This document shows, in pieces, positions 16,492 through 25,555 of a stretch of DNA of 64,000 nt. Under the pieces are notes generated by a model, which worked only from the letters and a program-made list of their open reading frames with translations, ran no database searches and was not told where the DNA came from. Every line of letters begins with the position of its first letter. The stretch's first letter is position 1. Source of the stretch: Thermoleophilaceae bacterium (GTDB lineage Bacteria; Actinomycetota; Thermoleophilia; Solirubrobacterales; Thermoleophilaceae); assembly GCA_030446485.1 (NCBI GenBank), contig JAUJNF010000005.1, positions 1 through 64,000 of the forward strand, given 5' to 3'. The position numbers were made by a program, and so were the translations under genes.

Positions 16492-18363
16492 ATGATCGCC
16501 GCCGCGGTTGCGGGCGCCTACGTCACGCTTTCGCTCGCGGGGGGCGGATACTCGGTGGGCCTCCGAGCGGGAATCGCGATTGTAGTGTGGTGGGTGGTCA
16601 TCATCGGCCTCGCCCTCGGTGCGTTCCCGCGGGCGTTCGTGCCCAGGGCGGCCGTCACCGGTGGACTGTGCCTCGCGGGCCTGACGGCTCTGATCGGTCT
16701 CTCGATGCTCTGGGCGAGCGACGACGGCCGGGCTTTCGTCGAGCTCTCGAGGGCCGCTACCTACCTCGGCATCTTCGTGCTGGTCGTGGTGGTCGCCCCA
16801 AGTGGCAGCGCCCGCTCGTGGCTGGCCGGGCTGGCCGTGGGCCTCACCGCCGTCGCCTGCTTCGCGGTGGCCAGTCGGCTGGTGCCGGCGGCCTTCCCAG
16901 AACAGGAGGTGATCACGCGGCTGCCCGCGGCGGCCTCCCGGCTTGCGTATCCGGTGAACTACTGGAACGGCCTGGCGGCGTTGATGGCCGCCTGCGTGGT
17001 CCTGCTCGTGTGGCTGGGTGCGGAGGGCGCCACGAGGCGCGCCCGCGCCGTCGCCGTCGCGGGGCTCCCCCTGGCGGCGCTGGAGGCGCTCACGCTTTAC
17101 CTGACCTTCTCTCGAGGAGGCCTCATCGCGCTGGCGGTGGGGCTGACGGTGCTCATCGCGCTGGTCCGGCCACGGATCCGTGTCGTCGCCGGACTGACCC
17201 TCGGCGGCGCCGGCGCGGCCGCCCTGATCGGGTTCGCGAGCACCAAGGAGAGCTTCCGCGAAGGGCCCCTGAGCTCCGGGGCGGCTCGAGCCGAGGGCGA
17301 CGAGCTGGCGTTCGCGCTCCTCTCCGTGACGGTCGCCGTGGCGCTGGTCCACCACGTGCTCGACGCGCGCGTTCGCCGGGCCGTCGTCTCTCGCCGAGCC
17401 ACCCGGCTGAGCCTGGCGGCAGTGGTCGCCGCGGCGCTTACGGTCGTTGTCCTGGTCAACCCGATCCGGACGGCGGACAACCTGTGCCAGCCCCCCGACA
17501 ACGTGGCGCAGCCGAGCGGCAACCCGAACTACACCCGGCTCACGAGTGACGCCGGCACGGGCCGCTGCCAGTACTGGAACGCGGCCCTCGATGCGTACGC
17601 GCGCCACCCGGTGCTCGGTCTCGGCGCCGCCGGGTATGAAGCATTTTGGGCCAAGGAGGGGTCGCTCCCCAACTTCATCGTCGACGCCCACTCGCTGTTC
17701 CTCGAGACCTTGGCGGAGCTCGGCCTGGGTGGGCTGGCGCTGTTAGTCGGCTTCCTGGTCATCGCCGCCACCGCGGGCGTCCGCCGGCGGCGAGGCATTG
17801 GCGCCGACTCGGCGATCGGGCCGGCACTGGCGCTGCTGGCCACCGGCGTGGTCTCGGCGGCGTTGGACTGGACGTGGGAGATCCCGGCGGTGTTCCTTCC
17901 CGTGATTCTCGCGAGCGCGCTCCTGGCCGGTCCCGCGACCGAGACGTTCCCAAACGAGGGAACGCGGTATCCGCTTGGGGTCGCCACCCTGCTGGCCGGG
18001 TGGATCGCCATCTTTCTAAGTGGAATCGTGCTCCTGACCCAGTTCAAGATCGACCAGAGCCGCGACGCCGCGCGCGCCGGAGACCTCGTCGAGGCGCTCG
18101 GAGACGCCCGTGGGGCAAGCACCGTGCAACCGTGGGCAGCGTTTCCCTACACGCAGCAGGCGCTCGTGCAGGAGCTCCGAAACGACATACCAAACGCTCT
18201 CAAGGCATCGCACGAGGCTCGCAAGCGCGCCCCCGACGACTGGCGGCTCTGGATCATCGAGGCGCGCCTCAGGCGCACCGCCGGAGACGAGCTCGGGGCT
18301 GAGCGGGCGACTGCGCGCGCCCGGGAGCTGACCCGCGGATCCCCGCTCTTCCCCAGTGGCTAG
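16492..18363 (+). CDS. O-antigen ligase/polymerase-like membrane protein with C-terminal TPR-like region
   Basis: A 623-residue protein. The first 500 residues hold about 12 membrane segments with the O-antigen ligase (WaaL/Wzy) features: NYWNGLAALMAA, LTFSRGGLIALA, a long external loop, and HPVLGLGAAGYE with the conserved histidine in VDAHSLFLETLAELG. The last 90 residues form a helical, TPR-like repeat (ALKASHEARKRAPDDWRLW). It probably polymerises or transfers undecaprenyl-linked glycan on the outer face of the membrane. The start is ATG 16492; a GTG at 16456 is also in frame. The stop overlaps the next gene's GTG by 8 bp, so it is coupled to the priming transferase. Confidence 0.85.
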   Translation: MIAAAVAGAYVTLSLAGGGYSVGLRAGIAIVVWWVVIIGLALGAFPRAFVPRAAVTGGLCLAGLTALIGLSMLWASDDGRAFVELSRAATYLGIFVLVVVVAPSGSARSWLAGLAVGLTAVACFAVASRLVPAAFPEQEVITRLPAAASRLAYPVNYWNGLAALMAACVVLLVWLGAEGATRRARAVAVAGLPLAALEALTLYLTFSRGGLIALAVGLTVLIALVRPRIRVVAGLTLGGAGAAALIGFASTKESFREGPLSSGAARAEGDELAFALLSVTVAVALVHHVLDARVRRAVVSRRATRLSLAAVVAAALTVVVLVNPIRTADNLCQPPDNVAQPSGNPNYTRLTSDAGTGRCQYWNAALDAYARHPVLGLGAAGYEAFWAKEGSLPNFIVDAHSLFLETLAELGLGGLALLVGFLVIAATAGVRRRRGIGADSAIGPALALLATGVVSAALDWTWEIPAVFLPVILASALLAGPATETFPNEGTRYPLGVATLLAGWIAIFLSGIVLLTQFKIDQSRDAARAGDLVEALGDARGASTVQPWAAFPYTQQALVQELRNDIPNALKASHEARKRAPDDWRLWIIEARLRRTAGDELGAERATARARELTRGSPLFPSG

Positions 18364-19843
18364 TCGCCCGGACAAATTTCCCTTCTCGGAACCGAGCATC
18401 GACCGCTCCTCCGACGGGTTACAGGCCGCGATGCCACCCGATACCGCCACGCGCCGCGAGGTCGCGAGCACCCCCAAGCGCCTCACGCGGCCGTTCTCGA
18501 TGCGCCGTCGCGAGGGGCCGTGGAAGGACGCCCTGCGCCGGCGGCTCCTGGCCACGGCCGACCTCGGAGCGGGCCTGACATCGCTCCTGGTCCTGGCGCT
18601 CGCGCACAGCGCCGCGGCCGCTCTGTGGGCGGCGCTGGCTCTTCCCGGGTTCATCATGGTGGCCAAGGCACAGGGCCTGTACGACCGTGATCACGCCAGG
18701 CTCCGGCACCTGACCACGGACGAGTTCGGCGCGCTCTTCTACTGGGCGACGCTGTCGGTCTCCGGCGTGTCATTGGGCCTGTCGTTTCTGCCGGTGGGTG
18801 GCCCCGGAGGCCCGGCCGCCCTCCTCATGTGGAGCAGCGCGCTCGGGAGCGCGGTTGCCCTCCGCACGCTCGCCCGCGCCCTTTGGAGGCGGACCGTCCC
18901 CCCAGAACGCGGGCTTCTGATCGGTGACGGCGGCCTCGCCGATGGCGTGGCCCGCAAGCTCAAGCTCGAGCGCGCGCATCACCTCGAGCTCGTGGGACCC
19001 GCGGTGCCGCTGGAGTCCGACGAGCTCGAGGCAACTCTGCTCGAAGCCAGGGTCGAGCGGGCGATCCTCGCCGCCTCGGACCTCGACGAGGAACGCCTCG
19101 CGGTGGTTGTCTCGGTGTGCCGCGCCGAGGGCATCAAGCTGAGCGTGGCCCCTCCCCTGCGCGCGATGCTCGGGACGGCGGTGGCCCTCAACCATCTCGC
19201 GGAGCTGCCTTTGATCGAGTTCCGCACCTGGGATGCATCGAGATCGACGATGCTCATCAAGCGCACGGCGGACGTGGTGGGCGCGGGCCTCGCCCTCGTC
19301 CTCTTCGCTCCCCTTCTGCTCGTGCTCGCCGCCATCGTAAGGCTCGACTCCCCAGGCCCGGCGGTGTTCCGGCAGCGTCGGGCGGGCCGGGCCGGGGTCC
19401 CGTTCGAGATGCTCAAGTTCCGGACGATGGTCAGCGACGCGGAGGAGCGACTGCCCGAGGTGGTCGACCTCGAGGAGCTCGAGACGCCGATGTACAAGGT
19501 GCGCAGCGATCCGCGGATCACGCGTACGGGACGCTTCCTGCGGCGGACCTCCCTCGACGAGCTGCCGCAGCTCGTAAACGTGCTGAAGGGCGACATGAGC
19601 TTGGTCGGCCCGCGGCCCGAGTGGATGCGGCTGGTCGAGCGCTACGGAGAGGCCGAGCTCGTGGGTCTGGAGATGCGTCCCGGTATCACCGGCCCGATGC
19701 AGGTGCACGGCCGAGGCGAGCTCACCTTCGCCGAGCGCCTGGCCGTCGAACGCGAGTACGTGGAGAACCACTCACTCCGCAAGGACATGAAGATCCTGGT
19801 CCGCACCGTTAGCGTCGTCATCCGCGGCCACGGCGCCTGGTAG
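18356..19843 (+). CDS. Polyprenyl glycosylphosphotransferase (initiating sugar-phosphate transferase)
   Basis: A 495-residue WbaP/WcaJ-type enzyme that loads the first sugar-phosphate onto undecaprenyl phosphate. The N-terminal half has four membrane helices and a Rossmann-like region (about 185-290). The C-terminal catalytic domain starts at KRTADVVGAG (302-311) and has the re-entrant helix with DSPGP (331-335), FRQRRAG (338-344), LKFRTM (353-358), the catalytic DE pair (401-402) in RTSLDELPQ, SLVGPRP (415-421) and RPGITGPMQVHGR. The GTG start overlaps the O-antigen ligase stop; an internal ATG at 18431 is possible. Its 3' end overlaps a convergent ligase gene by 72 bp. The first sugar cannot be deduced. 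Confidence 0.92.
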   Translation: MASRPDKFPFSEPSIDRSSDGLQAAMPPDTATRREVASTPKRLTRPFSMRRREGPWKDALRRRLLATADLGAGLTSLLVLALAHSAAAALWAALALPGFIMVAKAQGLYDRDHARLRHLTTDEFGALFYWATLSVSGVSLGLSFLPVGGPGGPAALLMWSSALGSAVALRTLARALWRRTVPPERGLLIGDGGLADGVARKLKLERAHHLELVGPAVPLESDELEATLLEARVERAILAASDLDEERLAVVVSVCRAEGIKLSVAPPLRAMLGTAVALNHLAELPLIEFRTWDASRSTMLIKRTADVVGAGLALVLFAPLLLVLAAIVRLDSPGPAVFRQRRAGRAGVPFEMLKFRTMVSDAEERLPEVVDLEELETPMYKVRSDPRITRTGRFLRRTSLDELPQLVNVLKGDMSLVGPRPEWMRLVERYGEAELVGLEMRPGITGPMQVHGRGELTFAERLAVEREYVENHSLRKDMKILVRTVSVVIRGHGAW

Positions 19844-21074
19844 GCGGCGGGGCCCCGGGGCCCAGAGGCAGAGGCCGAGCAAGAGGCCGGCCGGCACGTA
19901 CAAGAAGCGGTCGAAGATCGAGTTCTGCACGATGCCGGTGAGCAGCCAAACGAGCGTCGCGACACCGAGGGCCTGCGCCAGCGCCTGCTGAGCTGCCCTT
20001 CTCTCACCGGTAAGCCCGAGCCGCACGGCCAATCGCAGGACGCCCGCGGCGAACAGGGAAAAGGCCAGGAGCGCGAGCGGTCCGCCGGCCTGCAGCAGCT
20101 GCAGATAGACGTTATGGGCGCTGCGAACGAACTGGAACCCGTAGCCGAGCAGCGGACGATCCGAGATGTCGGCGAGGGCCTGGTCCCACCCGAGCCTGCG
20201 TCGCTCGTCGCTCACGGCGGCCGTGCCCCCTCCGGTCAGCCGCTCCGCTCCCTGCAGCAGGGGCGCCTCGATTTCCGCCGCCCCCGCACCGAAGATGGCT
20301 AGGAACGCACCCGCGGCCACGAGAGCCCACCGGACGCGCTGCTGAAGCAGCAGGATGAGGCTGGAACCGAGGGCGCCGCCCAAGAGGCCGGCCCGCGAGC
20401 CCGAGAGCAGGATGCCCAGCAGGAGCGGCGGCAGGAGCGCGAACAGCCAGGCCCGCCGTCCGGTGCCCGCAGACAGGCGGGCGAGTACGACCGGCAGGGC
20501 CATTACGCACTGCAGGGAGAGCTCGAGGGGGTGCGTCGTCAACCCCGGTTGGCGGTCTGCCTCGCCGGCGACGTGCGTCCGGTAGTCGGCGCCTGAGAGC
20601 GCCTGCCCGAGACCCGCACCGTGGTAGTCGGCGAAGGCGACGACGCAGTTGATCACCACGCCGCCGAGCCATATGGACACGAGCAGCGAACGGCGGGAGC
20701 TAGAGGTGGCGGCCATCGCGATGAGCAAGGGGACGACCGCCAGCGCGAACAGAAAGCGGAAGAGGACCGGCAGGTTGGAGCGCTGCCTGAGCTCGTAGAA
20801 GCTGGCGTCGCGGTCGAGCAGGATGCGCGAGGGCGGCGACGGAGGAAGGACCTCCACGAGCAGGCCGGCCGCAAGCAGCCCCCCGACGGCCACCACCAGC
20901 CAGATCGGAACGGCCACCGGCAGCGCTTTGCGCGCAAGCACATGGACACTGGCCACCGCGGCCGCGAGGACGAACAGCGCATCGGCGGCCGTGAGCCTGT
21001 CCCCGAAGCGCAGTCCACCGAAGGAGACGAAGCACCACGTAGGTGCGGTCCGGTGGGCGGATGGGAGCGGTCAC
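19772..21074 (-). CDS. O-antigen ligase-like membrane protein with a 5' frame break
   Basis: A Wzy/WaaL-type polytopic protein of about 430 residues once joined. The main frame (open to 20956) has TTHPLELSLQCVMALP, LSGSRAGLLGG, and PLLGYGFQFVRSAHNVYLQ with the conserved arginine and histidine. Upstream in this frame the sequence still looks coding (FVSFGGLRFGDR) but has no start codon before a stop. A GTG at 21074, overlapping the previous gene's TGA (GTGA), begins VTAPIRPPDRTYVV in the other frame. A net +1 base around 21030 would join them as YVVFVSFGGL. So the gene is intact apart from one small indel, real or an assembly error. It likely acts with the nearby priming transferase. Confidence 0.78.
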
Positions 21075-22312
21075 CGGAGATCGCCCGTGTGAGCCGATCT
21101 TGCCGGCCGACCGTGCGCGAGCCGCCGGCTGCGCCGGGCAAGCGCGATGTCGAAGGCGCGTGCGTGGGCGTCGGCGCAGACGTCGAGGCTGAAGCGCTCG
21201 AGGGCGCTCCGCCGGCCCGCGGCGCCTAGCCGGCGCCGGAGAGCCTCGTCACCGAGTATCCGCAGGATGGCCGCGGCCACCGCAGCTGGGTCGCCGGGCG
21301 GCACGAGCGCGCCGGTCTCACCCTCCTCGATGACCTCCGCAAGGGCGGCGACCCGCGCGGCCACCACCGGCACGCCGCACGACATGGCCTCGAGCACTGC
21401 AGTGGTGACCCCCTCCGAGCGCGGCAACGAGGTCAGGACCTTCACGTCCAACGCCGGGTAGAAGCTCTCGGGGTTCTCCTGGTAGCCCGCGAACACCAGG
21501 CGCTCGCTGTCCAAGCCGAGGGTCCGGGCACGCTCGCGCACGCGCTCTTCGTATCCCCGGTGAGTGGCGAATGATGCGCCGACGACGAGGAAGCGCGCCT
21601 CTGGCAAGGGACGAAGCACGAGCGCGGCGGCCGTGACGAAGTGCTCGAGGCCCTTCTGCGGAGTGATGTTCGAGACGGTGCCCACGAGCGGCGCCCCTTC
21701 GGGCACGCCCAGCCGGCTGCGAGTGGCCGCACGCCGTTCCTCCGACGGCCGGAAGCGGCCGGTGTCCACCGGCGGGTAGTAGTCGACGGTGCCCGGCGTT
21801 CCGGCCGGTACGCCGTGGGCCTCCGCCAGCGCCTTGCCGGTGAACATCAGGGCGTCGGCCAGGCGCCTCGCGGGCGGCCCCAGGGCCCGTCGCAGTGGAG
21901 CGGGCGCGTAGGTGTCCACGAGCTTCCACACCGCCGGCAGCCGCTCCAGCCGCGCGGCCACTATCGCCTGCGGATTGAGAAGGCCGGCGGCCACGACCAG
22001 ATCCGCCCTGTCCTCGCGGGCCGCGTGCCGCAGGCGGGCCACGTCGCCCCAAACGCTTCCGGCGAAGCGGCCCTGAACCACCGGGTCAGGCGTCGATCGG
22101 ACCCGCCCGTAGCGCTCGAGCGCCACGTCGATGCCCGCCGAGCGGAGTCGCTCCGCGGCGTTCCCGGACTCGCAGGGCAGGAGCACCTTCGAGTCCCATC
22201 CCCGATCCCGGAGAGGAGCGGCCAAGCGCAGGACCTCATTGTGGGGACCCCCGAAGACCGGGTAGTGGAATACGTGCAGTACTCGCCGCTTGGGCGTGTT
22301 GATCGTGGTCAT
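21071..22312 (-). CDS. GT4 family glycosyltransferase
   Basis: A 413-residue GT-B fold glycosyltransferase. The N-terminal acceptor domain starts VLHVFHYPVFGGPHNEVLR, typical of enzymes acting on lipid-linked glycans. The C-terminal donor domain has VGTVSNITPQKGLEHF and the EX7E-type motif in SEGVTTAVLEAMSCGVPVV, a retaining GT4 signature. ATG 22312 is chosen; the longer open frame to 22477 is antisense to the flippase coding region. The stop overlaps the GTG of the O-antigen ligase. It likely extends the repeat unit on the cytoplasmic side of the membrane. Sugar specificity is unknown. Confidence 0.88.
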   Translation of the reverse strand: MTTINTPKRRVLHVFHYPVFGGPHNEVLRLAAPLRDRGWDSKVLLPCESGNAAERLRSAGIDVALERYGRVRSTPDPVVQGRFAGSVWGDVARLRHAAREDRADLVVAAGLLNPQAIVAARLERLPAVWKLVDTYAPAPLRRALGPPARRLADALMFTGKALAEAHGVPAGTPGTVDYYPPVDTGRFRPSEERRAATRSRLGVPEGAPLVGTVSNITPQKGLEHFVTAAALVLRPLPEARFLVVGASFATHRGYEERVRERARTLGLDSERLVFAGYQENPESFYPALDVKVLTSLPRSEGVTTAVLEAMSCGVPVVAARVAALAEVIEEGETGALVPPGDPAAVAAAILRILGDEALRRRLGAAGRRSALERFSLDVCADAHARAFDIALARRSRRLAHGRPARSAHTGDLR

Positions 22313-23665
22313 GAGCCCGTGGGAACCCCCCGGAGGCGACCTAGTATCGGCTGATGACGCGCCCCGGCCGGACCGAGCGGTAGCCAGGCCGCAAGACCGG
22401 CGTCTCGCATCGCGTCTTGGCGCGGGGTTCGGCGGGCCGGGATCGGACCGTCGGGCGGTAGCGGGATCGATCGTCACGGCCCTCGCCTTCCAGGCGGTGC
22501 TCGTGCTCAGCGGCGTGCTCGTGGCTCGGCTGCTCGGAGTCGAGGACCGCGGTCACCTGGCGCTGCTCGTGCTGGTGCCAACCGTGCTGTCGCAGATCGG
22601 GGGGCTCGGGCTTCCGCTCGCGGCCACCTTCCACATAGCGCGGGCCCCCGGCGCGACCCGGGCGATCATGCGCTCCCTGTGGGTCCCTGCCCTGGCCCAG
22701 GCCGTGGCGCTGACGTTCGTCCACGCCGTCATCCTGCTGTTCGTCCTCGCCGGCGAGGCACCTCGAGTTCAGCTGGGCGGTGCGCTCTCCCTCGGCCTCG
22801 TGCCCGGACTGCTCGCCTACGAGTACGGACAGGGCTTCCTGCAGGGGCAGCGACGCTTCCGCTCCTTCAACGTGCTTCGCCTTTTGCCTCAGGCGCTCTA
22901 CAGCCTGGCCGTGCTCGCCCTGTTCCTGGCCTCCAGGGACAGCCTCCCGATCGTCGTCTCCGCCTGGGTGCTCTCGGTGACCGCCCTTGGGGCCGCGGCG
23001 GTGGTTATTGCGGCTCGGGGAGCGTCGAACGCGACGGCCGAGCCGTCTCGCCCAGCGAGAGCCTGCGGGTCGACCAGGCGGTGGTCGGGCTGTTCCTGAC
23101 GCCGGCCGCGCTCGGCCTGTACGTAGTCGGGCTCGCACTCAGCAACCTCCCCCGGTTCATCGGGCAGGCGGTGGGCACGGTCGCCTTCCCCCAGGTGGCG
23201 AGCCGGCCCAGTCTCGGCGCGGCACGACGTACGATGTGGCGGCTGGTGGTGCTTACCGTTGCGCTCTCCGCAGCCGTCGTGGCTGTGCTCGAGGCGCTCG
23301 CCGGCCGGCTCGTGCCACTGTTCTTCGGGAACGAGTTCGAAGGCGCCGTGCCGCTCGCACGCATCCTTCTGCTGGCGGGCCTCTTCCTCAGTGCTCGACG
23401 TGTCCTGACCGACGCCGCTCGCGGAGCCGGCTACGTGTCGCTCGGGAACCTGGGCGAGGCGGTCTCGTGGGGCGTGCTGGTACCCGCCATGGCCGTGCTC
23501 GCTCCGGCCTCCGGCGCTCGTGGGGTGGCGCTTGCCCTCGCGATCTCCGCGGCGGCAAGCCTCGTAGCGATGGTCGCGACGGTGGCGCTGCGCCCACCGC
23601 CCGCGGAGCACGCTGCGGAGCCAGCCACTCATCTCGAGGACAGCGTTCCGGTTGAAGGCTCGTGA
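22311..23665 (+). pseudogene. Wzx-type polysaccharide flippase, broken
   Basis: A MATE-like lipid-linked oligosaccharide flippase split over two frames. The 5' part (open 22290-23099) gives helices from SIVTALAFQAVLVLSGVLVAR to the sixth segment ALGAAAVVIAARG. The 3' part (open to 23665) resumes with VSPSESLRVDQAVVGLFL and covers the second half (LPRFIGQAVGTVAFPQVAS). The two pieces total about 400 residues, and about 20-30 residues expected before VSPSES are missing. A small deletion plus a frame change near 23020-23060 therefore fits better than a single indel. The start is uncertain (ATG 22311 or later). A second, intact flippase is at 60262-61722. It may be a true pseudogene. Confidence 0.68.
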
Positions 23666-23678
23666 GCGGCGGAGTCGC

Positions 23679-25544
23679 TCATGGCTTCCGCCACCAGACA
23701 CCGGCCGGCTTGATCTTCGGCATTCCGCCCTCCTGTCCGAAGATCGGATCGATCCTGCGCAGGGGCGCATCGACTCCCTGGCGGGCTCGGTACTCGTCGG
23801 TGGCCCGGCGTGCCCCCTCCCAGTGTCCGTAGTCGTCGATCACGACGTACCCCCCGGACGCCACCCGCGGGTAGAAGGTCTCGAGGGTGAGCAGCACCGA
23901 CTCGTACCAGTCGCCGTCCGCGTGCAGGAGCGCCACCTGGTCAATGGTGGGAAGCGCCCGCGGGAAGGACTCCTCGAACCAGCCGGGGGCCACGCGCAGA
24001 CGGCGGGGATCGCCAAAGCGCGCGAACGCCTCGCGCACGCGCCTTTCGCTGCCCTGGAGCGCCCCGCCATAGCCCGCGCTGTAGCCGCCGTCGAGGGCCC
24101 CCGGCTCGGGCAGCCCCTCGAAGGAGTCGAAGGCCCAGGCGTCGCGAGAGGGTGCCCCATTGGAGAGCAGCAACGTCGATCCGCCGTTCCAGGCGCCGCA
24201 ATCGACCAGCACGCCGGGCACCCCCCTGGCTTCGATGTCGGCCGCTAGCCGATTGAGCATGCGCCCGCGCTGGCACGAGGTCATCGTGTAGCCGCCCCTG
24301 TGCAGCACCCGCCAGAGCCCCAGCTCACGTCGATAGCGGCGCAGGTTCCGAAGGTCTCGCGAGCGCGGGAGGATGTCCCAGAGGGTGCCGGGCCGGGTGA
24401 AGCGCAACTTGAGGGGCGTGAGCCGGTGCAGGGACGCGCGCAGGCGCGGGTGATCGGCGGTGGGCGGTGGCGAGGTGACGTCTAGGGCCAATGCCGCGCG
24501 GACTGCGGGGGACAGCTCAGCCCGGGCGCCGCGCCCCTGGACGAGGTCGTGGACCGATCGCTCGAGCACCGCCGGCAGGGCGCTGAAGAGGGCCAGCGCG
24601 TACGGCTCGGCAGCCAGCGGGCGCAGCGCGGCGGCGCGGGCGGCGTGGGCGAGGGCCCGCCCGCGTCGGCCCTGGCGGTGGTGCCAGTGCCCGGCGAGCG
24701 CCTGGTCGTGGCTCGCCACGTGCCGCCGAAGGCTTGCGTTGCCCATCGCGGCGGGCAGGCGCTCCAGCACTCCTCGGGTGAGCTCGGCCCGCGCCTCGAG
24801 AACCCCGCGTTCCACCGTCTGGGTCATCTGTCCATCGTGCCGCCGGTAGAGCACGAGCGGCTCGGGAACGAACGCGACGGTGGTCATCGACGCAAGGGTC
24901 GAGAACAGAGCGAAGTCCTCGAAGTAGGCGCGCTCCTCCGGAAATCCACCTGCCGCCTCGAGCACCCGGCGCCGGCAGACGACCGCGGACGGGATCGCTA
25001 TGTCGTCGAGCATGAGGGGGAGAACCGCGTCACCCTCGCGGAAGGCAGCTCGACGCGGACGAAGCGCCGTCACCCGCCCGGCGGAGAGCTCGAGGAAGGC
25101 CGAGCACACCAGCCCGATCTCGCGCGATCGAGCAAACGTGCCCACCTGTGCCTGGAGCTTGTGGGCAACCCACAGGTCGTCTGAGTCCAGGAACGCGACC
25201 AATGGACCGGACCCGGCCGCGATGCCGGTGTTGCGTGCCGCGGCGAGGCCCGGTGTCCGTGATTGGACGACCGACGCCTGGGGCAGCACGGTATGGACCC
25301 GACCCGCCAGGTCGGGGGCAGCGCGATCATCAACCACAAGGACCTCGATAGCCGGGTGCGTCTGGGCGGCCACCGTCCGCAGAGCGGCCTCCAGGAAGGG
25401 CGCCGGGCCATGGACGGGCACGACGACCGACACCAACGCGCTGTCGACGGAACTCGAGGCTGACACCGCCGGGACCGTAGCGGCCTCGACAAGGCCCTCC
25501 GAACGGGTCCGGCCTCCATGCGGCCCCGCTACTACCGCCCACAC
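23679..25544 (-). CDS. Fusion protein: GT2 glycosyltransferase plus TylF-type O-methyltransferase
   Basis: A protein of up to 621 residues. Residues about 36-240 form a GT2 domain (VSVVVPVHGPAPFLEAAL, acidic motif DSDD at 120-123). A helical linker follows to about 375. Residues about 375-620 are a TylF/MycF-like macrocin O-methyltransferase domain with VDCGAWNGGS (447-456), AFDSFEGLPEP, HADGDWYES and VIDDYGHW, the SAM- and metal-binding signatures. One polypeptide could transfer a sugar and O-methylate it or its neighbour, as in cap-methylated glycans. The frame opens at GTG 25544; a GTG at 25466 starts just before the GT2 domain and would leave an 89-bp divergent promoter region. The 3' end is 13 bp from the broken flippase stop. 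Confidence 0.87.
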   Translation of the reverse strand: MWAVVAGPHGGRTRSEGLVEAATVPAVSASSSVDSALVSVVVPVHGPAPFLEAALRTVAAQTHPAIEVLVVDDRAAPDLAGRVHTVLPQASVVQSRTPGLAAARNTGIAAGSGPLVAFLDSDDLWVAHKLQAQVGTFARSREIGLVCSAFLELSAGRVTALRPRRAAFREGDAVLPLMLDDIAIPSAVVCRRRVLEAAGGFPEERAYFEDFALFSTLASMTTVAFVPEPLVLYRRHDGQMTQTVERGVLEARAELTRGVLERLPAAMGNASLRRHVASHDQALAGHWHHRQGRRGRALAHAARAAALRPLAAEPYALALFSALPAVLERSVHDLVQGRGARAELSPAVRAALALDVTSPPPTADHPRLRASLHRLTPLKLRFTRPGTLWDILPRSRDLRNLRRYRRELGLWRVLHRGGYTMTSCQRGRMLNRLAADIEARGVPGVLVDCGAWNGGSTLLLSNGAPSRDAWAFDSFEGLPEPGALDGGYSAGYGGALQGSERRVREAFARFGDPRRLRVAPGWFEESFPRALPTIDQVALLHADGDWYESVLLTLETFYPRVASGGYVVIDDYGHWEGARRATDEYRARQGVDAPLRRIDPIFGQEGGMPKIKPAGVWWRKP

Positions 25545-25555
25545 CCAGGGTTAGC

